From NCBI GenBank assembly GCA_000469685.2, contig LS997566.1:1950061-2014060 (forward strand): a DNA stretch of 64,000 bases, in the 5' to 3' direction. This DNA comes from Haemonchus contortus. Taxonomy: Eukaryota; Nematoda; Chromadorea; Rhabditida; Trichostrongylidae. Position 1 is the stretch's first letter; every line of letters starts with the position of its first letter. The notes beneath the pieces are model-generated. The model did no database searches. It worked only from the letters and a program-made list of their open reading frames with translations, and was not told the origin of the DNA. Positions 14,210 to 24,671 of this stretch are shown here, piece by piece. The position numbers and the translations under genes were made by a program.

Positions 14210-14766
14210 ATAGCACTGACTCGGGTTTGTCGAGTTAAATAATACTTGTCACATAAGGATAATAAATCGCTAGAATTGTACATTTTACCCCTCCGTGAGC
14301 ATCACCACATTCCAACCGGTAACGGGCGCTCTCTTCCTGCTCACTACCATGCCTTATACAGAGCGTTCAGTAATTTACTCACTATACTGTGCCATGTTAT
14401 GTTATTTAACAAAACGTAATGACTGATATGAACGTAATACTAGAAAAATGAGACACCGCTCAGGATCCCATAAATGTAGAACACCGCTGCACCCACCGCG
14501 TTGCACACCTACATCTGAAGCACTTCATGGGTGAAATGTATCGGAGAAGAACAGAGAATACCTTGTTTCGTGGATGGGGCGACTGTGCAGACAGCTCACG
14601 AAGCGATGACTTCATAGGAGGAGGGGAGTGGCGGGTAGTATTGAGCTTAGCTGTGTTTACACTTGTTTCCACGCGTTTCAGCACGTTTTTGCTCCCTTGT
14701 CTGCACTCTCTCATCGAGATAGTATCCTGATGGCCAGTATCTGTTCCATTTCAATTTCCGCAAAAG

Positions 14767-14822
14767 GTCAGCATCTCATTCTGCTCAGTTCTGAGGGGAA
14801 CTGAGCAGAATGAGATGCTGAC
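14767..14822. repeat. Perfect 25-bp inverted repeat with 6-nt loop
   Basis: GTCAGCATCTCATTCTGCTC through 14791 pairs without mismatch with 14798-14822, around the loop TGAGGG. It sits 245 bp upstream of the GT11 start codon. It could be a cruciform or a structured RNA. The flanks do not extend the stem to the length of a typical pri-miRNA. Confidence 0.8.
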
Positions 14823-15049
14823 ACTCTACTTTTTTGAGCAAGTGTGAACCATATTCCGTTGTCTTTCGTGCTAGTGAATAGCGACCGCTCTGCTATTGAA
14901 AATGGGTTACGCATAGAGGTAATCTTGATGGCGCACCATCCCCCCGTCATCCTATAAACATGCATTTCCACATCGGAGATCGCCCTTTTCAGGTAAATAA
15001 TGAAATGGTCAGTTTATCGATAGCAGTTTAAACGATCATTAATTCAGAA

Positions 15050-15066
15050 CAACTTTCAGGCGCTTT
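15050..15066 (+). promoter_or_regulatory. Candidate spliced-leader (trans-splice) acceptor of the GT11 gene
   Basis: An AACTTTCAG acceptor ends at 15059, seven bases before the GT11 ATG at 15067. I see no coding exon upstream in a phase that would need it. In nematodes an acceptor this close to a start codon commonly receives SL1. This is inference from position and consensus only; an untranslated first exon spliced in cis is the alternative. Confidence 0.4.
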
Positions 15067-18000
15067 ATGAGCCGCTGGAGCCTCGTACTGGTAACGACAT
15101 CAGCTATCTACCTACTAATCGCTCTGCAAATTATTTCTCTAGAGTATGTTATGCAGAATACTTAATTCCAGTAGTACTGTACTTTTAGTAGGCACTGAGC
15201 CTTGAAAAATATGCTTTTTTTACCGTAAAACCGAGGGATCGAGGCTTACCGCAAAAGATCCCCTTTGCCGAGCAATTTGATAAGTGGGGATATTTCCAAT
15301 TTTGTATTAGACAGGAAACCTACTTCTTGTACAATTCCCTCAACGAAGTTGACTGAAAGTCGTTTCAGATTTTGTTTTTAATTGTTTTCATTAGAATGTT
15401 CAAACCAGTAATAGCAACTGAAGTGTAACATATCTTTCTACTCCTGCAGTAGTAGGCTTGTCTCTAAGGAACCCACCTAAGCTGAGTGAAAAGGAAACTA
15501 AATATAAGGCCGAATGAATAGGAAGTTCGATTGAGTAACTCCTGAAAAAATCGTTCCTTCCTCTTGACTTAGTTGAATCTTTGACCATGACCGGTCTCCT
15601 CCACATGAATGCGTTTTTAGGGTTTACATTGCAGGGCACAGTTCACGACAAAATTAGTTTCTGAGCATTCCCGTGAACCTCAGGGACAGCATAACGGGCA
15701 TTGCCAATGAGGGTCGCAAAACCGGCTTGACCGACATCATACCCAAGATAGAGGAGTTATCAAAGCCTCATGAGGCTGCGAAAGTAGCGCCATTCGCACC
15801 GGGACCCACGCATTGCACGCAGGCATCGTACTATAAACAGCTGTACGCAATAGCACACACACTTGGACAGCTCGTCCAAATACCTCTTCCATGCGACTTT
15901 CGGCGTCACACTCTCGTCCAATCCCAAGTTTTTCTACATTTTCGATGCTTTATATTTTTCTAAATACGATTTTCGCGTTTCTTCACCAGCACAATTCAGA
16001 ACTATGACTCCATTATTCATCTTAAACTATAATAGATGCTCGAGAATTGCCATTTAGTGGGCCTACAAAGCTTCAAGCTTCTACTTGATGTTGTCCTTAT
16101 TCAAAGATCCCTTTGAGAGCCAAAGGCTGATTTCTATTTGGGGAGAGAGCTTCCCTTTTGTCACAAAAAAGCCATGAAATTTCTTCTATGTGCCGTCGAA
16201 GTAACCAGTATTTTTATGAGCGAATTCTACTTGAAAGAAAACTAATCCGATCTCATTATGTTCCAGCTTTGATGACCATGGGCGACCATCAGAACGATGT
16301 CTAGTTGGATCATTGCATGCGACCGAAAACAACGGGGGTATTGGAAACGTTATGTTTGAATTGTTAGGCTTTATATCGATAGCAAAACAACTGAACAGGT
16401 AAAAATTACATATGTGGACGTTCTTTCTAGATTTTATACTTTATCATTATCTACTATTTACTATTTCACCTATTTAGTTCTACTTTAATTTGCAATTTTG
16501 ACTTTTTTGACCCGCTTATTCGGTACGGAATTCGAGAGAACAATAATAACGATATAACAATCAAAAGCAATTCTATTTTTAGAATCCCAACTATCAGCAG
16601 TCCTATGATGATCAATCGTTTGAAAGAGATCACAGAATACTTTCCACATATTACTAGCCATATAAAAGAGAGTGTGAGTTAACTTCGAAGCATTGGAATA
16701 GCCCATTGTACAAGAATAGGTGACAATTACTGAAAACCTTCGACAGCCTATACCAAAGATCACACTATTTCAGTCACTCTGCCAAAAATCTGTTCCCATA
16801 TACACACCGCTCGAATACTGTTGCCGATATGATCCCCGTATAATCGATAAGTTGAAGGGAAGAAACAGCATTCGTTCGATAAGTGTACGTCTGCGTTATT
16901 TACAGGTAATTTGAAAAGTTAAGTCAAGCTTGCCAAATATTTTCTCATTCGAAGGGAACAGTGCCGTAAGGTGGGATCTGTGTGAAGATTGAGCACAAGC
17001 ACATCAAGAGGTATCCAGGTATCCACCTGTGAAGGGTGTTGCTATTGTTGAAGGCGCTGTTCACGATAATTTTGGGGTATCCGGTTTTTGACGAAAAATA
17101 ACAGGTACGGCCTATAGTAGTAACAATGGAAAAGGTGAGGTGAGGTGAGGGGGGGGGGGGGGGGGGGGGGGTGGTTGGACGAGTTACACGGCGAAAAAAC
17201 GGCGGTTAACGGAATGGGTATGGGTATTATACATACGTGCGTCCGGGGATGCGCGCGGCTAAGTTCGTAGCGATTCGAACGGCTCTGGCGCCTATCATTG
17301 GGGCACAAATTTGAGGTAGAGTAATAAAGTAGGTTCAGGCGGTCCTACTTATCGGCTCTACTTTAAATTCGGGTGTCAATGATGAGCGCCGAACGCTTTC
17401 ACATAGCCACGAACTTCGCCGCGCAAATTGCCGCGCACATGCTCGGATGCACGTAAGTTCCGTCCCCCTGGGGGAATTTTCGGGCGAGTAGATGAATGCG
17501 ACGTAATGTTTGCAATTGCAAACAACACGCCCGAAGAGCTGATTTTGGCTTCTTCATTAATATTATTTATTCTACCGCTGATATTAAGCTGAATTATTGT
17601 GCAAAATCAATTAGGCGGGACGTTGAGAATAATTAATTAGAACAGAATAGAGCAGAATATTAGTGAATAGTAGGAATACAGCCGAATACTATTACCAGTA
17701 GGAGGCGGGCGATTAGCTTGATTTTTCACTAATATTGCTCCAATGCGAAAGTGGCGAACGGCAATTAGATTTCGTAGTCAGCCTAGTGAGGGGCGGAGGC
17801 TGACCGTGCTTCACTCTCTGGCCCCCCATTGGGCCCTATCCAGAACGTTTTTCGACTTCATTCCGGCACATATGGTATCAGAGGGGGCCCCGAATTCATA
17901 CCATGTGCAAATCTCCCGAATCATTTTTATCGTGAACCGTGCCTTTAAGTGACCGAAGTACATAAAGGCCATTCCCTCCCATACGGGTCTGAATCATCTC

Positions 18001-20764
18001 TGAATGCTGAGGCACTCTCTACTTTATTTGAAACCGAGTGAAGCTCAACCCAAAACAAATTTTTGCAGAAGTTGGTAAAGGTGACTTGTCAAATTCGAAA
18101 CATCAACTGAACCCACTTTCAGACATACAAACACCTATGGAACCTGAGCCATGCCGAGCTATTCCACGCAATTCAAGGTAGTGAAAGTGCTGTGCTTATC
18201 GCCGAAAACAATCTCTTTTCAAAGCACCTTCCCAATCGAACAGCTTTTAAGTAAGTTCCAGTACGACGTTTCACCCTAAATTACCTAAATATAGGCATTT
18301 CTTTCTACAAATTCCTGTTCAGTATTTGCGTTCATACTCGACGCGGCGACTTCGCTGAATCGTCTATGCACCTCCCTTCGGACAGTCACTTCACAATAGC
18401 AGCGATACAGTTTATAATTGAGAGGGGTGATTACTATTTATTTATTCACAGCCTACCCCTACAAATTCACCCTAATAGAGGATTTCTAGTATTATCCAGG
18501 ACTTTTTAGATATCACTTATTAGAAAAGTAAAAAAAAAAAAACAGAAAGACGCAAAAAAAGAAAATTTTGAAAAATTCTTTGCTTCCAGTAACTATTGTT
18601 CCACAGTATTTCAGCTCGACTCGAAGACAGTCGCATCCCTTACATTTACATATTCACCGATAATACCGAATGGACGACTGAAAAAGTAATGAAGCCATTC
18701 GCTCAACTCAATATCAGTAGTATCGTACCAGAGGTCGCTCATGTTCATGAAGGCAGTCCACCTAACGCAGAGTGGGAATTCAGTAGAATGTACTGTGATC
18801 GAGTGCTACTCACTGGTAGGTCTACATTCATCTAAATTGTATTCACTTAAGGACAATTTATGAAAAGACCACGAAAAAGGCACGTCAACAGAATCTTCGT
18901 AAGCTAAAATGCGTAGAACTATAGCGATGGTAGATCTTTCCCGAAAAAACCAATCACACCCGTTCTAGTAAACTTCTGGTCGTAAAACCGCTTACTGGCA
19001 ACCGCTCAATTGTGATTCTAATGAATTAAGCCAACCAAGCCTTCAATATCTCTCCAGGAGTAGGCTGATAATGGCAATGGGCAGAAGGCTATAGGCGAGG
19101 CGGCCGGTATTGGCATCGATCAGTATATCAGATAATCGATGAAAAATGGCATGGGATTGCACATTAGGAGCTCAACCAGTTTTGTTCTGCTTTTTTTAAA
19201 CTGAGTATAAATTTTACTATACATTGACTGCTTACAATAAAAAAAAAATTTGAATTGAGTAGCGATGCAGAGTCAAGATTTTTGAGCGTCTTCGAGGCAT
19301 CAAATCCTGCCATGGATTGCATAATAATCGATCATATATATGATATTCAGCCTCTTTTCAGTTTCCACCCATAAGCAACAAATTATGAAATTTTTTCGGT
19401 TGGTTTATCCTTCATTTTCAGCAGCTACATCAACTTACGGATGGTGGCTGGGATTTCTGAGCAGAGGACAGAGAGTTTACTACAATAAAAGGTGAGAGGA
19501 GCTTCATTATTGTAAAACGAAGCAAGAACAGCGATGCCTTATCTCCCTTAAAAGGCACAGTCCACGACAATTTGGGGTTATCCCGATTATGACGAAAAAT
19601 GAAAGAGAATGTTGAAAACAGCGCGATGAAAGCACGCGAATAGGTGCTTCCGAAGTGTTAAAAGGCTTCAAAAAAAATAGCTAAAAAAAAGGGGTTGGAC
19701 GGGAATGAAACCAGAAAAATGAAGTAGGAGGGGTGTTAAAACGAGCTATGCAAGGTGCATCACTGCGCACGAGTGAGCGAATAAATGAATACAGTAAGTA
19801 AAAATGTCCTTCAAAACTCATTCAATAATAAGCATAAGCTAACAGAAACACTACTACCAGCAAATATAGCCCATCTTTTCCATCCTCTTTAGGTAGAAGA
19901 CTATATAGAGGATCGCAGCAGCAAAAAGAATAACAGAGAATAACAAAAAAGGAGAAACCATCGCCTCATCACTCGGCGATCAACTGATTGCGTGCTCAAC
20001 ATGTGGGTCTTGGCGCGAATACTGCAATCTGTATCGCCTCAGTTATCGGCTGACACATCACCGGTTGGTAGACCGCGTAGTTGCCCGTTGACGCGGTCAT
20101 ACGGTACTAGTAGAGTTCATACTAGTACTAAACAGTGCACCGAACAAAAAGCTTCCCATTTTATTACTTTCCATGATTAGTAAAGAGGCTAACCAGTGAT
20201 TTTATGAATCGTAACAAAGCTAAAGGGCTGACTCATAATAAATAAGGTGGCAGTGACGAAGAAATCGAGGGACACGAAGGAATTTTAGATTATATTATCC
20301 CTTCTGAACTAGTTCAATTCCAGGGCTACAAGAGTTCATGGCGAAAACTAGGGCTACTACTGAGGCTTTAATGCGCCCCATCTAAGCCGCTTCTCGATAC
20401 GATTACGTCACATATCGCCTGTGTAAGGGCCAAAATTTGTCCCAGTAAAAAACCCCAGATCTTTGACCGCAAACTGAGTCTTATAGAGAAACAGTCAAAA
20501 GGACAAAGAAAGACAAAATAAGATTCTAGAAAACCTCCAGAGATATTTAAATCATCGACGGTCTTTTTTGTGAAGTAAACGGAACGAACACGCCCAATGA
20601 TGGCCCCAGCATGAGTTCAATCAATCAGGAATTACAACAACCCTACCAACTTCAGATACGTCCGTCCCGGAGTCCGAAATGATGAATTCCTGCCGGTCGA
20701 TTTCTGGCCACAACATTGGACTCCATTAGTGATCTCTGAGGATAACCGAATCGTCGAAATTTGA
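15067..20764 (+). CDS. GT11 alpha-1,2-fucosyltransferase-like, type II membrane protein (9 exons)
   Basis: I joined nine exons with consistent phase: 15067-15143, 16267-16398, 16583-16673, 16774-16905, 18123-18250, 18323-18426, 18615-18815, 19422-19491 and 20656-20764. They give 1,044 nt, or 347 residues plus TGA, a normal length for nematode GT11 proteins. Residues 1-25 form a short cytoplasmic end and a hydrophobic signal anchor, as in Golgi type II enzymes. The GT11 signatures follow in order: GGIGNVMFELLGF (the family's GGxGNQMF region), CVHTRRGDF (the HxRRGD GDP-fucose-binding motif), YIFTDNTEW, and STYGWWLGFL near the C terminus. Enzymes of this family transfer fucose from GDP-fucose to galactose on glycans in the Golgi lumen. 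No stop, frameshift or missing motif is seen, so the gene looks intact. The acceptor glycan cannot be read from sequence. The start is the first ATG after a TTTCAG acceptor that could receive a spliced leader. Confidence 0.9.
17045..17105 (+). repeat. Dispersed repeat fragment shared with 15.64 and 19.55 kb
   Basis: TTCACGATAATTTTGGGGTA then TTTTGACGAAAAATAA is closely similar to 19555-19610 (CCACGACAATTTGGGGTTAT then ATGACGAAAAATG) and more distantly to 15637-15655. All three lie in GT11 introns. I cannot assign the family. Confidence 0.5.
17149..17171 (+). repeat. G23 homopolymer
   Basis: A run of 23 G follows GGTGAGGTGAGGTGA in GT11 intron 4, next to palindromic MITE copy A. Assembly length here is unreliable. 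Confidence 0.95.
17235..17454. mobile_element. Palindromic MITE, copy A (GT11 intron 4)
   Basis: One of three copies in this window of a near-palindromic element whose conserved inner arm reads GGCGCCTATCATTGGGGCAC. Inner arms at 17287-17330 and about 17345-17390 pair, as do GC-rich outer arms (ACGTGCGTCCGG versus CTCGGATGCACGT). It lies in GT11 intron 4, just past a run of 23 G at 17149-17171. It contains no gene. Confidence 0.75.
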
Positions 20765-20809
20765 CAACTCTCTTGATCTTTAATGTTTGATCATACGGGT
20801 AAACAACTA

Positions 20810-22460
20810 TCCTACTATATATAACGCGCTAAGTGTGTCTGTTGGTTTGTCTGTCTGTGCGTGTGTGTGTGTGTGTTTGACCGGAAATTCATAACTCCGG
20901 TTCCCGTTGACCTAGAGAGTTCAAGTTTGGTAGGAGTACAGGCGGCGGGATAGGAACACTAATGGTGGGTGGCGGGACCGGACTCCGCCCACAGGGGGCG
21001 GGGTTTGTGCGAAATAAGTGTGTGAGCGGAAAGTCATAACTTCTGTCCCCGAGAACCTAAAGCGCTCAAACTTGGTAGGAGTACAGGCGGCAGCATGGGA
21101 ACACTAATGGTGGGTGCCGGGGCCGGACTCCGCCCACAGGGGGCGGGGTTTGTGCGAAATAAATGCGTGAGCAGGAATTCATAACTTCTGTCCCCGTTCA
21201 CCTAAAGCGCTCAAACTTGGCAGGAGTACCTAAGATAGGATGGGAACGCTTATAATGGGTGGCAGGATTGAGCTCCGCCCACAATGGGCGGGGTTTGGGC
21301 AAAAATTCATAACTCCTGTCCCTGTGGACCTAAAGCGCTCAAACTTGGTAGGAGTGTAGGCTGCAGCATGAGAACACTCATGGTGGATGGCGGGGCCGGA
21401 CTCCACCCACAGAGGGCGGGGTTTGTGCGGAAAATCATAACTGCAGTTCCCGTGGACCTAGAGCGTCCAAATTTGGTAGGAGTACCCAAGATAGGATGGG
21501 AACGCTTATAATGGGTGGCAGGATCGAGCTCCGCCCACAAGGGGCGGAGTTTGTGTGAAAGACTTAAACTTGGACCTAGAGCATTCAACTTTGGTAGGAG
21601 AACAGGCGGCACGATGAGAACACTCATAGTGGGTGGCGGGGCAGGACTCCACCTACAGGGGGCGGGATTTGTGCGGAAAATCATAACTGCAGTCCCCGTG
21701 GACCTAGAGCGTTCAAATTTGGTAGGAGTACAGGCGGCAGGATGGTAACAATTATGGTGGGTAGCAAAACCGGACTCCGCCCACAAGGGGCGGGGTTTGG
21801 GCAGAAATTCATAACTCCTGTCCCTGTGAACCTAGAATGTTCAAATTTGGCATGAGCACAGGCGGCAGGATGGGAACACTTATGCTGGGTGGCAGGACCG
21901 GACTCCGCCCACAATGGGTGGGGTTCGAGCGGAAAATCATAACTCCTCCAAGGGCGAGGCTTGCAGAGAAATGTCAAAATGGACCTAGAGCGATTAAACT
22001 CGGTACGAATACAAGAGGCAGGATATGAACACTGATGATAGGATGCAAGACTAAATTCCATCCCAAAAGGCTGGGTGTGAATGGATACCGTTAGTTCGGA
22101 CCCAGACCGTTGAAACTCGGAGGCACAGGGAGTTGGCTGGGAACATTGATGGTAGCTAACATAGTAGACTCAGCCGCGATGAAGTCTCTGAATACTTTTT
22201 TTTTTCTTGAATAAGCGCCTTTGTGATATTATGCGATGTTCCATTCGGACACAGCGAAGATGGCTTACAGAAAAATCACTCTTAATTCGAAGCTAATATG
22301 AGGGTGTAGAGCTTTCAAAGAAAAAGGAGAATCCGAAGTGTTATTTACGCATAGCAAATTTCTCACAAGAAGGAGGAGCGCCCGGCGTAGCCGGGCGAAC
22401 CCGTAAGAAGGAGGGAAGCCCGGCGTTAGCTGGGCGGCCCGACTGGTTTTCTCATAACAG
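20810..22460 (+). repeat. Array of degenerate units of about 125 bp, possible Helentron-type non-autonomous element
   Basis: After an AT-rich and GT-rich leader (CTATATATAACGCGCTAAGT then TGTCTGT runs, 20812-20878) come nine to ten units starting near 20882, 21030, 21176, 21302, 21430, 21557, 21675, 21802, 21930 and 22080. Each unit has CATAACTCC, a GACCTAGAGCG block, CAAATTTGGTAGGAGTACAG, GGGTGGCGGG and a small hairpin GCTCCGCCCAC/GGGGCGGGG. Units 3 and 5 share a variant (AAGATAGGATGGGAACGC) not found in the others, so part of the array grew by dimers. The tail at 22378-22440 has CCCGGCGTAGCCGGGC hairpins. The leader and the GCC-GGGC tail recall Helentron/HINE elements of invertebrates. That class call is inference; the array itself is directly visible. 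Confidence 0.7.
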
Positions 22461-22544
22461 GACATAGCACTGAAGTGTAGAGGTGAATACTCGAATATTT
22501 CATAATAATCTGTTGGTCACTATTTAGGATTACAACCTTCCACT

Positions 22545-22598
22545 CCCGAACGCGCCTAAGTCCGCGAGCGCGCCGGCCGGCGAACTATGAAAGCAGCC
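22545..22598 (+). repeat. Solitary end of the GC-rich hairpin family
   Basis: GAACTATGAAAGCAGCC at 22582-22598, preceded by GCGCGCCGGCCGGC, matches the right end of the hairpin element at 33993-34241 (GCGGACTATGAAAGCAGCC preceded by GCGCGCC). No pairing left arm is seen nearby. It is a truncated copy, so the family is dispersed in this genome. Confidence 0.55.
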
Positions 22599-23879
22599 AC
22601 TCCATCCAGAATATACTGTACCGATTCATACAGGATCCATATTGTTAGATTAGGGCGCGATAACTTCACCGCTATTCATACAGCAAGTGTACGTTGGCAA
22701 GGCGGATGACCCATTTCCTTGACAAATGTACCGATTACCGTAGAACTTCTGCCCAGCCCTAAAGACACACCCCCACAGTTTTCGAGCCTATTTGAAACAA
22801 CCGATTTGCACGACGCTGCTTCTGAATCAATATCACGTCCTTTACTTAGACGTGGTAGCTTGAATCTATTGGATTTTAAATGTTTCCTCATTCTTATGGA
22901 CATCATGTATGCTATGCTTATTAATTCCTGATGAGAAAATGAAAGTAAAAATCAAGATTAGAATGAGAGCACTAAGGCGAATGCAGAATCATTATTAGTT
23001 GTTATAAATGGAGAAATAAAAACATACTGTGTACTAGTGAGAGTATTACAAACAAGGAAGCCAACAAGTGATAGAAAATAGAAAAAGCAAAGTCCAGAAG
23101 CAGTCTCAGATCAAGATTTGTTTGTTTCACCGTTCTGTCGAAACAGTCACTACTTCTCGAAAAGCAGTCGCGATGATCATTTACGCCCTCTACTCCGATC
23201 TTTTCAACAGCCATGTTTAGGAGCCCATTACCATCTTGGGCAGGATGGGCATATCGAATATTCAATTCTCCCGAAATTCAACATCGCCATCGGATCGAGA
23301 AAGGATTGTAGGGCGTCTGGTTCCGTCAGGATTAAACCATAACATCTGAAGACACTTTTGCTGGTTATCTTCAAAACCCTGGCTCGCCCCTGTACACTTA
23401 TATGCCGTAAGTGTCGTACCAGCCTCACGGAAAACTAGTAAGATTTTGCTGCTGTATAAGAAGGGAAACGTAGACGATATGAGCGACTATTGAACAACCT
23501 CCTTGCGTACTGTAGTATACAAACTCTCCACACAGTTTTTTTTTTTCAACAAAATTGACAGAGTACTTCATGAAGAACAACCACGCGAACAAGCAAGTTT
23601 TCGAAGAGGGTTTAGCCCGTTTCATCATCACACAGTTACAGAGTCACTGAAGTGTCGCAAGAGTGCAGGATGACTCTAGGACTTACGCTCATCTACTTGA
23701 AGTAGTCTTGCGGCATTGTTGAAAAGCATTCATAACGCCGTGGGTGAGGGTACTCTCACACAGTAAGGATAGTTCATGAGTTCTGCAACACCTTCATCAG
23801 AATCCCGTCATTCGACAAAGGAGCTACCGTTGACTTGACAAAAAAGTATCCCACAAGGCGATTATTGCATCGTGCTTGT

Positions 23880-24130
23880 AAAACCCAAGGTTGAGGAGGT
23901 GGAATGAACCGACAGGTTTGGAGCAAGTTCGACATGCAACTGGTCCTATTGGAAATGATGTTCGAGAGAGATGGGGTTGCTCTTGACGATCCTTTTATCC
24001 TTAACGGTCAGAACATCTCTGAAAGCTCCAGGTATGAAGCTTTCATCGGCTTACGAGCTGAACGACCTAGCTGCACAGCTGAGCAAAAGTAAACGCGGCA
24101 TGAAAAGCAATCAAGAATATAAAGGAAATG
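23880..24130 (+). pseudogene. RTE-type retrotransposon reverse-transcriptase relic
   Basis: The translation from about 23904 contains MMFERDGVALDDPFILNGQN, followed by ISESSRYEAFIGL. This corresponds to the nematode RTE region that usually reads roughly KTMFMRNG...DAPFTLNGTNISEC..YVYLGRE. The continuation AYELNDLAAQLSKSKRGMK (family: LNMMNDLxPELxRRRRAAW) is in another frame, so there is a frameshift near 24035. Stops interrupt the upstream part. This is a short dead fragment of the C-terminal part of an RT, with no endonuclease domain visible. Confidence 0.65.
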
Positions 24131-24429
24131 ATGAAGAAGGCTACGACTATTCGGTTCCGCTGATCCAGAGCTCCGTCAATGAACGGATATCAGAATTGCT
24201 GTCACTTGTTCCGAAATAACTGAAGATCAGATGAACAGAACAGCAGTGCAACTTGCGGTTGGTGCACAGAAGGACAAGCAGTGGAGTATCTGTTCGAAAG
24301 AGAAGCGCGCAGGCATTTCAAAGCTCGCGAGGCATTCACGAGGTTTCTGCGGAGATCGACAGGGCAAACCTTCCAGGAGGTCCAAGTGCTAAAGACGCAG
24401 TAATTGAGTGCAGTTCGAAAAGGGGACGA

Positions 24430-24671
24430 ACATTCACCCAGAACTAGATGGACGCGGCAAATCGCGCGGTGAAATTCGTGGTGATCAACGACTATGGCGC
24501 CTATCATTGGGGCACAAATGTGAAGTGGGGTAGATAAATAGCATAAGCTGGCCCTACTTATCCAATCCACTTGAAACTTCTGCCTCAATGATAGGCGCCA
24601 AAGCCATTTTGATAATCGCGAATTTCGCCACGCGGTTTGCCGCGCCCATCTACATAGTTCTGGGTGAATGT
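24430..24671. mobile_element. Palindromic MITE, copy B
   Basis: This 242-bp copy has the same inner arm (GGCGCCTATCATTGGGGCAC at about 24497) and the same middle arm (CGCGGCAAATCGCG). Its outermost 25 bp (ACATTCACCCAGAACTA and complement) are unlike those of copies A and C, although they still pair with each other. It lies 0.3 kb after the RTE relic. Confidence 0.8.

Noticed and set aside
16720..16773. Upstream part of the open frame before the GT11 exon at 16774, and an apparent frameshift there
   Set aside because: A separate exon at 16583-16673 restores the phase and matches the family, so neither a frameshift nor an exon extension is needed.
21307..21786. 159-codon minus-strand frame across the repeat array as a gene
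   Set aside because: It stays open because several unit lengths are near a multiple of three and the units lack stops in that frame; the product is a degenerate 42-residue repeat with no start or splice signals supporting translation.
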